This document shows positions 10,109 to 20,816 of a stretch of DNA of 64,000 nt, piece after piece. The notes beneath the pieces were generated by a model. The model had not been told where the DNA came from and did no database searches. It was given only the letters and a program-made list of their open reading frames with translations. Location: positions 36,833,469-36,897,468 of the forward strand of contig CM043942.1 in the NCBI GenBank assembly GCA_014529385.2, written 5' to 3'. The position numbers were made by a program, and so were the translations under genes. This DNA comes from Adiantum capillus-veneris (taxonomy: Eukaryota; Streptophyta; Polypodiopsida; Polypodiales; Pteridaceae). How positions within the stretch are numbered: position 1 is the stretch's first letter; each line of letters begins with the position of its first letter.

Positions 10109-11406
10109 TTTTCCCTCAACGGCTGTGTAACGCACAACATGGTTTTTCTCATCAAGTACCCATCCCGAATGGAATATCCCGCTACTGTCTCCCCGTTCGT
10201 ATCCGTGTGAAAACGTCTGCAAAATCTGTATCTATGGCATACTGGTCGACCATATCCTCGAAGCTCCTATGATGTATTGCGGAAATAGCCAGAACCAACG
10301 ACTCCAAAGACAAAGCATCTGCCACCACATTCTTCCTTCCCTGAACATCGACAATCTAGAAGTGAAACTGTGACAAGATGTTTGCCCACCTCATCTGCCT
10401 TTTCCGATAGCAGCTTATGTGACAAGAAGTAGCGCAAACTCTGATGGTCTGTAACGACAGTAAAATCCGCTCCAAGTAGGTAATGCTGCCACTGAGTAAG
10501 AGCATGGATAACCGCCAAAAGCTCTTTCTCATAAATCTGTGCTGTCATTTCCGGCCTTGAGAACAATCGCCTCTCCGTAAGCAATGACATGGTCTTCTTG
10601 CATTAAGACCGCACCCAGACTACGACCACAAGCATCACAATATACTTCAAAAGACTTCTGCAAGTCCGGCAGAGTCAAAACTGGTCCCGTAGTCAATTTC
10701 TCTTTCAAAGTCTGAAAGGCAGTCACCTCTGTGGGTCCCCACAAGAAAGGGACTTCTTTCTAAGTGAAGATATGCAAAGGGGAAGCAACCTCTGCAAACT
10801 TTCGAATGAACCGCCTGTAGTACGAACACAGTCCCAAAAACCTTCTAACTTCATGGACATTCTTCAAATCGGGCCAATCACGGATAGTCTCTATCTTGGC
10901 CGGATCCATTTGCACTCCTGCTGCTGACACAATGTGTCCCAAAAAGTGTATCTCACGTAGGAAAAATTCACTTTTCTTGCATTAATCACTAACTTGTGAT
11001 CTCGTAATGCCTGAAAGACCTGAAGCAGATGATCTCTATGTTCTGCCTCATTCTTGGAGAAAACAATGATATCATCAAAGAAAGTGCCAACAAATAGCAT
11101 GTACTCTCGAAAAATCATGTCTATCGTCCAGTTAAATGTCGCAGGAGCATTGGTTAAGCCAAAAGGCAACACCAAAAACTCAAATAACCCAAAAGTCATC
11201 CAAAATGTTGTCTTCTAGACGTCTCCTGGCGCGATTCTGATCTGATGATATCCACTCTTCAAATCAACCTTGCTAAAGCACGAGGATCCTTGTAATCTGT
11301 CGATATAACATTGATCCTAGGAATCGGAAATCTGTTCTTGATGGTGATTTTGTTGAGAGCTCTATAATCGATGCACATTCTCCAAGATCCGTCTTTCTTC
11401 AAAACC
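10109..11406 (-). pseudogene. Element D first (upstream) RT-RNase H copy
   Basis: Directly follows the protease-RT linker at 11406. It contains FGLFEFLVLPFGLTNAPATF, catalytic FFDDIIVFSK (about 11060-11090), HIVSAAGVQMDPAKIE and FLGLCSYYRRF in a second frame (10942-10760), then DLQKSFEVYCDACGRSLGAVL (10744-10529) and RNase H with [12 protein letters not shown] and [10 protein letters not shown] (10590-10267). At least three frameshifts separate these blocks. It ends in integrase-lead sequence fused to the second RT copy. Confidence 0.8.
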
Positions 11407-11947
11407 AACAACACTGGAGAGCAATACAGTGAAGTACTAGGCTGGACAAGACCCTTTCCAAGAGGTCTTTCACTTGGTTCATAATCTCTTCATTTTGTGC
11501 TCGGCTCACACGGTAAGGTGGCCGGTTCGGTGACGTGCTTCCAGGTATCAGATCAATGGTATGATCTTCAGGACAAGCAAGTGGTAACTCGCCTGGTAGA
11601 CCCTCTAAGAAGCAATCGGCGTGAGAGTGGAGAAAATCTTGGCGTTCTTTATAAAGTTTAGACATATTTTTCCTATCCTCATCACTCAACTCTTTCATAA
11701 AAATCAAGTGAACAAACAGACTAGATTTCATTAATTTAGAAATGGCCAAGGCCGATACAATAGGGATAGACTCGCCCTTCAGTTTAATGTCAACTACAAT
11801 GGTTCTGCCCTTCTCTGTAGTCAATGTCGCTTTCCTCGCCCAATAGTCGACCACCGCATTGTTCTTGCGGTACCAGGGAAATCCCAAGAAAACATCACAA
11901 CCTTCCAAAAGCATTATGTAAAAGTCCTCATGCCCCAAACCCCTGAC
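11399..11947 (-). pseudogene. Element D protease C-terminus and start of reverse transcriptase (left of C)
   Basis: Resumes the protease cut by C: GHEDFYIMLLEGCDVFLGFPWY holds the FLGFPW motif that closes gypsy proteases. A linker with FLEGLPGELP follows, then DHTIDLIPGSTSPNRPPYRVS, the canonical lead into gypsy reverse transcriptase. The frame runs from 11938 to 11399 without a stop. Its continuation to the right of C (16260 upward) supplies the catalytic loop of the same protease. Confidence 0.85.
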
Positions 11948-13076
11948 TGTTAGGTTGCAGCGGAATGAATGTTGTATTTTCTCAAGATTAGTGATCTTTA
12001 TTGCTCAAGGTTCCTTTTAGTTCTTTAGGGAAAGAGAGAGCTTTCCGTCTTGTAGAGTGTTGTGGTCACGAACAAAGTGAGTGGATTGTGCGTGCAAGTG
12101 AATGAGACTGAGAGAAGGAGAGAGAAGAGATACGACACCCGAGAGGTTGTAAAACCCTCCTCCAAAGGCCCCACTCTCGTCGGCGAGAGTGGTCTACTTT
12201 GATTGCACAAAGGTGTACAATGCGTATGCAATGGACTGATGCAATGGGACTATGCCGATGACGACGACAGTGATGACGACGACGACCTTATGGCTGAAAT
12301 CTGAGATCTTCTAATCGCTGAATTTCAGAACTGTTTCAGTGGCTGAAAATGACTGTTTTGGCTGCGTTTTCTTGGCTGAAAAATGAGGTTTCTTAGGGCT
12401 GAAAACTGATGGTCTTTACGGGCTGAATCTGCTACACTTTAGGTGAATAATGCCGGTCTTAATTTGCTGCTGAAATCCAAAAACGCCAGGGGCTGAAATT
12501 GGTCCTCCTTTCGCCGGGGTTCTGCAAATGCAAAAACGCTAGGCTGATCTGCTGTGTCGTGATGACGCCGGGGCTGATCTGATGTGTCGTGATGACGCCG
12601 GGGCTGATCTAATGCAAAAACGCTAGGTCTTCTGTGGAGAAAAACGCCAGAGTAGTCACGGGGGTTGGTCTTGCTGAGAAGTTGCCTGTTGAGCAAGGTG
12701 CTCCTGCTGCCTCTTCTGCCAGAAAGTGCTAACTTGGGTTTGCTTATATATTTACTTAGCAAAATTGCCCTACCTACTTTTGTTGGAAAGTCACTTAAAA
12801 ATAATAAGTGAAAATAACCAAAAAATAGGAAAATAGGTTAAATGCACTGGAAAATTCCCCTAACTGATGCTAATGGATTCTGATGGGAATTTCGATGATC
12901 ATGTTGTGTGCAACCGGAGGATATGCATCTATGCTAAGTGACTGGGCATGCACGGTCTACGAATAGACTCACAAAAGTGCCAGATCACTGTTAATCAAGA
13001 CTTGACTGGACTGACTGAACCCTGCTGTGGTGTAGCTTGTCCACGGACACATAGGGTTGGGATGTGTCACGTGACA
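11948..13076 (-). repeat. 3' LTR of element C (1129 bp)
   Basis: Starts TGTTAGGTTGCAGCGG and ends GTCACGTGACA. It is nearly identical to 15163-16259, differing by a few substitutions and about one extra 30-bp unit (GATGACGCCGGGGCTGATCTG) near 12555-12605 that the other LTR has once. Confidence 0.93.
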
Positions 13077-13089
13077 TCCCCTCCTTTTC
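13077..13089 (-). other. Polypurine tract of element C
   Basis: TCCCCTCCTTTTC on the plus strand, abutting the LTR edge at 13076; same sequence as in B at 4467. Confidence 0.88.
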
Positions 13090-13384
13090 AAAGTGAGGTA
13101 CTGGTACCGAACTGTATGGCGTCGAGGGAGATCGCCAACAGCATCCGGAATCCTGGAAGGGACTCTTCGCCGGCCCACTCTGATGTGTGGGTCGTGCGGT
13201 ACTTGAACTTCATAAAGGTCTGCAACGCTTGCTTCTTTGGGCCGCGCCGAAAGCGACACAAAATCTTCTGAATCTCCTTCCTTGCTTCAACTTCGTGTAG
13301 AGTCGTGCTTCTTCCATCTACAAGAATCTCCATGGCTGAAAATTCCTGAAACCATCTCCAACACAAAACCATGAACATACCCAT
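13088..13384 (-). CDS. Element C small ORF with chromodomain-like tail
   Basis: A 98-codon frame overlapping the end of the main ORF in another frame and ending just inside the polypurine tract. The conserved part is RRGPKKQALQTFMKFKYR, then THTSEWAGEES and LLAISLDAIQFGTSTSL, shared with B at 4478-4696. The aromatic-x-Lys-x-Lys and Trp-x-x-Glu-Glu spacing, and the place next to the polypurine tract, resemble the chromodomain that ends chromovirus integrases. It may be the remnant of the ancestral pol end, either as its own ORF or reached by frameshift from the cassette ORF. No ATG is certain to be used. Confidence 0.45.
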   Translation of the reverse strand: MGMFMVLCWRWFQEFSAMEILVDGRSTTLHEVEARKEIQKILCRFRRGPKKQALQTFMKFKYRTTHTSEWAGEESLPGFRMLLAISLDAIQFGTSTSL

Positions 13385-14651
13385 TCCATGTAAAGTGAAG
13401 GAAAAAAATCTTCTCTAAAGACTGTGTATGCAATGTAGATGAACATAGAGACGGAGTGACAACCCGTTCATCAAACACATGCAAACAATGCGCTCGAATC
13501 TTTTTTGTTTGATCGAAATCAATCAACTGTGGCAAATCATAATGAAAATGCCCATGCTTGGTGCTCATACTATCATGTGCTCTTTCGAAAACTGTGTCAT
13601 GCCACGGAAGAAACATGGAATGTGACTTCCTGACATACAAACTTTTCAACTTTTCATGAACAATCCGCATACATTCGTGCTCATCCATGAGAGAAACATG
13701 CTCAACATACAGTATGTCATGCCTAGTAAAAGGAATCACATAACGATGCTGACTAAAATACAGAAAACCTTCACGAATGAAACACTCGAACAATGCATGC
13801 GTATCAATCATGCGAACACATAATACTTCTTGTGAGGGTTCTGTGGACCAAGGCTCGAGAGCCAAGATCGCTTCTTCGGGATCTATCGAATCTTCTTGTG
13901 GGGGATCTGTGGACCTAGGCTCGAGAGCCAAGATCTCTTCTTCTTGAATGATCGAATCGTCCTATGGGGGTTCTTTAGACCTCGACTCGAAAGCCAAGAT
14001 CGGATCTTCGTGATTGATCGAATCTACAACGAGGTTAGTTTCGCTAGGAAAAGCATCCACTAACACATCATCCTTGTGAACAATCACATCATCTTCATAC
14101 AACTCATCATGCTTGTAAGAAATCACATCTTGATCATGCAAATCATCATGCTTGTCATTGTCATCCAAATCATTATGCAAATCATTGGCATCCAAATCAT
14201 CATGCTTATCATTGTGCTTCAAATCATCATGCAAGTCATTGTCAATCAAATCATCATCATGCTTCACACAATCCTGCAAATCCTGTGGGTCTTGCTTTGG
14301 AGAAGAAGAGACTGAGAGAGTCTCCTTTTTCCGATTCTGTTGCATCTGTGCCTGAGCTTGAGAAAAGAGTCGCAATAACTCTTGCATTTGTGCTTTGTTC
14401 TCGCGATAAAATTCTGCTTCTATGGCTGCCCTTCTTTCTTGGTACTTACGCTCGATGGCTGCTATATCTTCTTCGTAGACTTTTCTTTCTGCTTCTCTTT
14501 CTTGGTCCAACTCCTCCAGAGGAGTTAGTGCAATCTTTGTCGTAGATGGGAAAGGGTCGGAAAAACCTCCTGGTGGGGAAAATTCTTCTTCGCCTCTCTC
14601 ATGCTCATCACCACCAAGCGAAGTATCCATTCCGCTTCGAGTGATGATCAT
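13287..14651 (-). pseudogene. Element C main ORF: gag N-terminus fused to Asp/His-rich cassette (one stop)
   Basis: One frame of 454 codons from the ATG at 14651 (MIITRSGMDT), interrupted only by TAG at 13962-13964 where a Gln codon is expected from the repeated PPQEDS motif. Residues about 45-110 are a charged coiled coil (AAIERKYQERRAAIEAE). Residues about 118-197 are an Asp/His-rich repeat based on DDLHDNDKHDDL. About 205-270 hold three copies of ILALEPRSTEPPQEDSI-like repeats. About 274-454 form a block conserved with B (HALFECFIREGFLYFS, LPWHDTVFERA, DLPQLIDFDQ, HCLHVFD, FTWNGYVH). I do not recognise this domain. Gag capsid and zinc knuckle are missing, so the protein could not package RNA in the usual way. 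Confidence 0.75.
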
Positions 14652-15149
14652 TCTGAAGTCGTGGGTTCTTGTGGTCTTTGGTTCTTAAGTTCACGAGGAA
14701 CTTGGGTTCTTGAGGGTCTTGGTTTCTTAAGTTCACGAGGAACTTGGGTTCTTGAGGGTCTTGGGTTCTTAAGGTTCTTGAGTTCTTGAGGTTCTTGAGG
14801 TTTTCTTTCGCTTGCAAATCGCGTTGAGAAGGATCTTCTCTTCACCCGAGTTCTACCCTTTTCCGCGGGCGCACCCCTTGGCGGCCTTGCGCTCACACCA
14901 AGGTTGATTTTTCCCACCTCACGTCGATTGGCCGGCCGCTAAGTGCACGGTCCGCTCTCAATGAGTGAAAAGAGACACAAGGGGAGGCTGGACAAGCCCT
15001 TCTTTCTTGGGATTCCTGTCACTCTTCAACAAAACACGATTAGGAATCGCCACGCCCAAGTAAACTTGGCTTCGTGCGATTGCAACAAGCAAAAAAAATT
15101 CTTGTGGTTCCTGTGGTTCTTTCCTTGAGTAATGCAGAACACTTCCAAA

Positions 15150-15161
15150 GCTCTGATACCA
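15150..15161 (-). other. Primer-binding site of C (initiator Met tRNA)
   Basis: GCTCTGATACCA on the plus strand, one base from the LTR edge at 15163. Confidence 0.9.
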
Positions 15162-15162
15162 A

Positions 15163-16259
15163 TGTAAGGTGGCAGCGGAATGAATGTTGTATTTTCTCAA
15201 GATTAGTGATCTTTATTGCTCAAGGTTCCTTTTAGTTCTTTAGGGAAAGAGAGAGCTTTCCGTCTTGTAGAGTGTTGTGGTCACGAACAAAGTGAGTGGA
15301 TTGTGCGTGCAAGTGAATGAGACTGAGAGAAGGAGAGAGAAGAGATACGACACCCAAGAGGTTGTAAAACCCCCCTCCGAAGGCCCCACTCTCGTCGGCG
15401 AGAGTGGTCTACTTTGATTGCACAAAGGTGTACAATGCGTATGCAATGGACTGATGCAATGGGACTATGCCGATGACGACGACAGTGATGACGACGACGA
15501 CCTTATGGCTGAAATCTGAGATCTTCTAATCGCTGAATTTCGGAACTGTTTCGGTGGCTGAAAATGACTGTTTTGGCTGCGTTTTCTTGGCTGAAAAATG
15601 AGGTTTCTTAGGGCTGAAAACTGATGGTCTTTACGGGCTGAATCTGCTACACTTTAGGTGAATAATGCCGGTCTTAATTTGCTGCTGAAATCCAAAAACG
15701 CCAGGGGCTGAAATTGGTCCTCCTTTCGCCGGGGTTCTGCAAATGCAAAAACGCTAGGCTGATCTGCTGTGTCGTGATGACGCCGGGGCTGATCTGATGC
15801 AAAAACGCTAGGTCTTCTGTGGAGAAACACTAGAGTAGTCGCGGGGGTTGGTCTTGCTGAGAAGTTGCCTGTTGAGCAAGGTGCTCTTGCTGCCTCTTCT
15901 GCCAGAAAGTGCTAACTTGGGTTTGCTTATATATTAACTTAACAAAATTGCCCTACCTACTTTTGTTGGAAAGTCACTTAAAAATAATAAGTGAAAATAA
16001 CCAAAAAATAGGAAAATAGGTTAAATGCACTGGAAAATTCCCCTAACTGATGCTAATGGATTCTGATGGGAATTCCGATGATCATGTTGTGTGCAACCGG
16101 AGGATATGCATCTATGCTAAGTGACTGGGCATGCACGGTCTACGAATAGACTCACAAAAGTGCCGGATCACTGTTAATCTAGACTTGACTGGACTGATTG
16201 AACCCTGCTGTGGTGTAGCTTGTCCACGGACACATAGGGTTGGGATGTGTCACGTGACA
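15163..16259 (-). repeat. 5' LTR of element C (1097 bp)
   Basis: Starts TGTAAGGTGGCAGCGG, ends GTCACGTGACA and pairs with 11948-13076. The TATA-like box lies at about 15922-15932 on the minus strand, with the GCTGAAAACGCT array in the predicted leader. Confidence 0.93.
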
Positions 16260-17191
16260 CTGACAATGCAACCGAAGTTTGCCAATGACGGGTGTAATGG
16301 CCACGTCCCTTCCGGTGCCGCTAGAACTGCCTCCGCAAGTGGTCCCATTCGATCGGGAGTGATCTCGAGCCGCGCCGCCAATTCCGGTGAAATGAAGTTG
16401 GCCTTGGTTCCTCCATCAAAGAAGATCAGGGCCTCTTGGTCTTTCACTTTGCCCCAAGTTCGGCAAAGTTCTGTACTCTCGTCCATTGTGTTGGGATCAG
16501 TACCCACACAATCAGGAACCAGTCCTGTTTTCATCTTGCCTTTTCTTCCACGTTTCTCAGCTGCTCTCGAACTCTCAGGCCTTTCATCGTCCTTGTCATT
16601 CTATTCTTTCTGTGCCTTTTTAGGGCACTTCACGGAGATATGTCCAAGTTCCCCGCATCCGAAGCACTTCCCCTCCCTGATGAAGCGAGCTCTCTCCTGA
16701 GGAGTAAGCTTGGGTCGTGCATCCTTCTTTTTTGGGTTGCTCTTTCTCTTTCTACTTTCATTTGTGAAGTCTGTTCGGCTCGTTGTGTCATGACCTCATC
16801 AATGGGGTAGGTCAGACTGCCACAGTGAATGGCAAAACCCCGTTTCGCATGACTCGTCAACTCCTGAATAGAAGCTGACTTCTGTTCCAAGCAATGATCT
16901 CAGATCTCTGTAGGTAGACCCAAGGTAAACCACTCAATCTGTTCTCTGAACGAGATCTTCTTGAATAAAGAGACAGGTAGAAAAGAGCTCCAGAATCTCT
17001 CGCAATAAGCGTCCACTATATCTTTCTAGGTCATCCGAAGATGGTTCCAAGCAGCTCGTATATCGCGTTCATACTCTTGAGTCAGCCAAGAAGAAATAAG
17101 CTTCTTAAATTTCAACCATTTAACTGACGCATTCTTGTTTAAAAGAAGCGTGGACCACCAAGTTCGAGCATCCCCTTAACATAAGAGGCAG
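16260..17191 (-). pseudogene. Element D gag C-terminus and protease active-site part (between C and E)
   Basis: Right of C, the protease reads WGKVKDQEALIFFDGGTKANFISPELAAR, with DGGT in place of the usual D-S/T-G-A/S, so the active-site loop is altered (about 16405-16460). Upstream lies a zinc knuckle (CFGCGELGHISVKCPKK, near 16620-16670) and capsid sequence (FKKISFREQIEWFTLGLPTEI, RDIRAAWNHLRMT) to 17191, where E is inserted. Several stops and shifts occur. The capsid continues at 23612 on the far side of E. Confidence 0.8.
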
Positions 17192-17738
17192 TGTCACAAA
17201 GTGATGACATGGCGGATAGCAAAAACCCTAATTTCTGCCAAAAACCCTAAAATTCCTGCAAACCCTAATTTCTGCCAGAAACCCTAATTTTCGAAAATCG
17301 CGGAGACTGATTTTATTTTTTTTTTAATTTTTTTTTTGGAAAATGATGAGCGACGCGAATTTTGCTTTTTTTTTATAAAAAAAGAGAAAAGACTCTCTAA
17401 GAGAGAGAGAGAGAAGTGATTCTTTTTATTTTTAAAAGCTTTTGGGGCTCTGCTTTTGGGCATCCCTTGTAACCTTTAAATTAGTGGTGAGGGCTTCACT
17501 TCTCAGAGCATCTGGACGCAAAGTCTGAGAGTGAAACCCTAACCGCTCTCTTGTACTTTGATGATTGATTAATACAAAAAGAAATACCGAAAGGGGCGCC
17601 AGTCTTTGGGGCCAATATCTCTAGGCACGGAACTCCGCCGGGCCAGTGTACATCTATTGTGATCTATGACTTGTTTTGAAGTGGTTATTTGGTGTTGTCG
17701 CGGTTGATTCTTGACTTGGAGTGTCCAAGTCTGTTACA
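17192..17738 (+). repeat. 5' LTR of element E (547 bp)
   Basis: TGTCACAAAGTG at the start, GTCTGTTACA at the end. Contains three or four copies of an AACCCTAATTTCTGCCAGA-like word near 17225-17295 and a CT/GA run near 17395-17412. It pairs with 23062-23611. Confidence 0.93.
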
Positions 17739-17739
17739 T

Positions 17740-17752
17740 TGGTATCAGAGCA
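17740..17752 (+). other. Primer-binding site of E (initiator Met tRNA)
   Basis: TGGTATCAGAGCA, one base past the LTR. Confidence 0.95.
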
Positions 17753-19336
17753 CGGCCGATTTCTCTTCTACAGGAAGTCCGATCCCCGAATTTTTTTTCC
17801 CGCGGCACCTATTGCTTCAGGCAATGATCAGTCGACTCCCTCTGCATCTGGAGATGCGGGCAAAGATCACAACGAAGATTCCGGTAGAGTGGCCCGCCTT
17901 GGCCTACTTAGGCGGAGCGGCGAGAGATAGAGCGTCGCCAGTTGATCGGCGATGCAACAAAGATGATGCTCAATTTTGCCAAGGACCCGAAGATGGCAAA
18001 ATATATGAACCAGACCTCTTTGGAAGAGGTACAGATGGAGTGGCAGAGAACCACAACACCACTCCCGAAACCCGCTCTCAAGAAACCTTCTGCCTCCAAG
18101 AAAATATACGGAGAAGGAACTGGAGAATGTGGTTGATGCACGGATTGCTCAGCTTTTTGACACACAAAAGAAAGCCAAAAAGCATGGCAAAAAAGCAGAA
18201 GAAAAGCTTGACTTTCCGGGTTATTTGGGTCGTCAGTTGACTTTTGACAAGGCAAAGAAACGGGAGAAGCGTGTTCGATTTGAAGGAGTACCCAGTTCTT
18301 CTTCTTCTTCTTCTTACAGTTCTTCTAGCTCCTCGGATTCGAGCGAAGAAGACAAAAAAAGCAAAAAGCGAAGCAAGAAACAAAGCTTCGGAAAGGGCAA
18401 GAAAAAGGCAAAGAAGGCTACATCTCGCCCAGAGACTGACAGTTCTACTGAGGACTCGTCTACAGACAGCTCAGATTCCGATGACGGAAAGTTTTATGCG
18501 AACAAGAAGAGTTTTCACAAAGCCAACCAGTATGACTTTCTCGAAGATAAAAGCAAGAAAGTCCGAGAGTTTAAGGAAGGTGGCCACTCGATCAAGTTTG
18601 ATACTTTTCAGGATACTCAGATGCTTCTAAGGCTTTGTCTTTTATACAGCAGATTGACATCGCTTTCGCGGGAGGACGCTATTCAAAGCACTCCAAGATT
18701 CGGAGAGCTGCCTCTTATTTTAAGGGGAATGCTCGTACTTGGTGGTCCACGCTTCTATTAAGCAAGACTATGCCAGTTACATGGCTGAAATTCAAGAGGC
18801 TTTTTATTTCTTCTTGGTTGACTCAAGAGTTTGAGCGAGATATACGAGCTGCTTGGAACCATCTCCGGATGACCAAGAGCGATACAGTGAATTCTTATTG
18901 TGAAAGATTCTGGAGCTCTTTTCTACCTGCCTCTTCATTCAAGAAGATCTCGTTCAGAGAACAGATTGAGCGGTTTACCTTGGGTCTACCTACAGAGATC
19001 CGAGATCACTGCTTGGAACAGAAGTCAGCTTCTATTCAAGAGTTGATGAGTCATGCGAAGCGGGGCTTTGCCATTCACTCTGGCAGTCTGACCTACCCCA
19101 CAGATGAGGCCATGACACAACGAGCCGAACAGACTTCTGGGAATGAAAGTAGAAGGAAAAAGAGCAACCCAAAGAAAAAGGATGCACGACCAAAGCTTAC
19201 TCCTGAGAAGAGAGCTCGCTTCATTAGAGAGGGGAAGTGCTTTGGATGCGGGGAACATGGACATATCTCCGCGAAGTGTCCTAAAAAGGCACAGAAAGAA
19301 CAGAATGATAAAGACGACGACAGGTCTGAGAGTTAG
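17753..19336 (+). pseudogene. Element E gag, frameshifted
   Basis: Pieces in three frames: an N-terminal part with IGDATKMMLNFAKDPKMAKYM (17942-18120); a middle (18129-18605) with a Ser-rich run, Lys-rich clusters and ANQYDFLEDKSKKVREF; and a capsid (18635-19336) with FKGNARTWWSTLLLSK and ISFREQIERFTLGLPTEIRD, ending in zinc knuckle CFGCGEHGHISAKC (CX2CX4HX4C). Frameshifts lie near 18100 and 18610. The basic Ser/Lys-rich middle is also in D (24103-23740) and is a family feature. No initiator ATG is certain, since the first in-frame start-like codon overlaps the LTR end and is GTG. Confidence 0.82.
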
Positions 19337-19740
19337 AGAGCAGCTGAGGAATGTGGCAGAAAAGGCAGATAGAAAAGCAGAACTGGTACCACATGACGTG
19401 GGACTTGCACCGAATCAAATGAATGAAAGTACAAACTTTGCCGCTTTTTGGGGCAAAGTGAAGGATCAGGAAGCTCTTTTGAAGGAGCCAAGGCCAACTT
19501 CTTTTCACTTGGAATTGGCGGCTCGATTTGGAATTACGCCCGACAGACTGACGCCACAGGCGGAGGTAGTTCGACTGGCACCCGGATGGGATGTTGCCAT
19601 TACACCGAGCATTGGCAAACTTTGTTTGCAATGACAGGGGTGTTCAGGGCACGCGAGTGACGTTCTACTCGGGATCCCTTGGTACCACAAGAACTACGCC
19701 GTGGTTGACTACCGGGCCGAGAAAGCGACTTTGATAAATG
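19337..19740 (+). pseudogene. Element E protease, active site deleted
   Basis: WGKVKDQEAL is followed directly by KEPRPTSFHLELAAR. Compared with D, about 14 bp encoding the FFDG part of the catalytic loop are gone, so the aspartate is lost and the frame shifts. The end of the domain, DVTFYSGSLGTTRTTPWLTT in shifted frames, is near 19660-19715. The copy cannot make an active protease. Confidence 0.75.
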
Positions 19741-20816
19741 AAGGGCTTAGAGATTGTACTTGATGAACTTCAGTTTCTTACTCATTCTTTTGGGAGAGAA
19801 CTGAACGCTGGATAAAGGTTGAATATGTTTTGACCTGATCAAAAGAACGCCAAGATTTTTCTCCACACTCATGCCGATTGCTTTTTAGAGGGCCTGAAGA
19901 TCAGACCATTGATCTGATACCCGGAAGCACGCCACCGAATCGGCCACCCTACCGTGTGAGCCACGCACAAAATGAAAAGATTATGAACCCAGTGAAAGAC
20001 CTCTTGGAAAAGGGTCTTGTCTAGCCTAGTACTTCACCGTATTGCTCTCCAGTGTTGTTGGTTTTGAAGAAAGACGGATCTTGGAGAATGTGCATCGATT
20101 ATAGCACTCTCAACGAAATCACCATCAAGAACAGATTTCCGATTCCTAAGATCGATGATATACTCGACAAGTTACAGGGATCCTCGTGCTTTACCACGAT
20201 TGACTTGAAGAGTGGATATCATTAGATCAAGATAGCGCCAAGAGATGTCTACAAAACTGCTTTTCGGACGACTTTTGGGTTATTTGAGTTTTTGGTGATG
20301 CCTTTTGGCTTAACCAATGCTCCTGCGACATTTAACCGAATGATGGACAGGATTTTTCGAGAATACAGGCTATTTGTTGGCACTTTCTTTGAGGACATCA
20401 TTGTTTTCTCCAAGAATGAGGCAGAACACAGAGATCATCAGCTTCAAGTCTTTCAGGCATTACGAGATCACACGTTAGTGAATGCAAAGAAAAGTGAATT
20501 TTTCCTACCAGAGATACACTTTTTGGGACACATTGTGTCAGCAGCAGCAGGAGTGCAAATGGACCCGGCCAAGATAGAGACTATCCGTGATTGGCCTGAT
20601 TTGAGGAATGTCCATGAAGTTAGAAGCTTCTTGGGACTGTGTTCGTACTACAGGCGGTTCATACGAAAGTTTACAGAGGTGACTGCCTTTCGGACATTGA
20701 AAGAGAAATTGACTACAGGACCTATTTTGACTTTGCCGGACTTGCAGAAGTCATTTGAAGTATATTGTGATGCTTGTGGTCGTAGTCAAGACCGCAAGAA
20801 GGCCATGTCATAACTT
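19741..20816 (+). pseudogene. Element E reverse transcriptase, catalytic box altered
   Basis: Lead-in with PGSTPPNRPPYRVSHAQNEKI (about 19920-19985), the [14 protein letters not shown] fingers, DLKSGY near 20215, then the long frame from 20292 with PFGLTNAPATF and VGTFFEDIIVFSKNEAEH. The box is FFED where D has FFDD, so one of the two metal-binding aspartates is Glu. A stop replaces a residue after DLKSGYH (20224), and about 60 bp are missing between FTEV and TAFRTLKEKL. It ends at a frameshift near 20810, before RNase H. Confidence 0.8.

Larger units (their letters stand above)
8812..11406. repeat. 1.3-kb tandem duplication of the RT-RNase H region in D
   Basis: 8812-10108 and 10109-11406 are direct repeats with offset about 1293-1298 bp. 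Each runs from the start of the integrase zinc-finger segment, through RNase H, to the fingers of reverse transcriptase. At the junction near 10105 the integrase lead sequence (CAACGGCTGTGTAACGC) is fused to the RT sequence (CCGTCTTTCTTCAAAACC). E and other relatives have one copy. Confidence 0.9.
11948..16259 (-). mobile_element. Element C: complete 4.3-kb non-autonomous LTR element (family 1)
   Basis: LTRs 11948-13076 and 15163-16259, with CTGAC at 11943-11947 and again at 16260-16264 as target duplication inside D's protease. The internal part is only 2086 bp: primer site, a shortened gag N-terminus fused to the Asp/His-rich cassette, an overlapping tail ORF and the polypurine tract. It has no capsid core, zinc knuckle, protease, polymerase or integrase. 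Clean ends and a perfect duplication show normal integration, so its proteins must have been supplied in trans. Confidence 0.93.

Noticed and set aside
14076-14315. Plus-strand Ile/Met-rich frame (MNNHIIFIQLIMLV) that looks like membrane helices
   Set aside because: It is the antisense of the Asp/His-rich repeat in C; its hydrophobicity is a complement effect.
17721-17930. Element E frame apparently beginning in the LTR end
   Set aside because: The start codon there is GTG and overlaps the primer site, so it is not a credible eukaryotic start.
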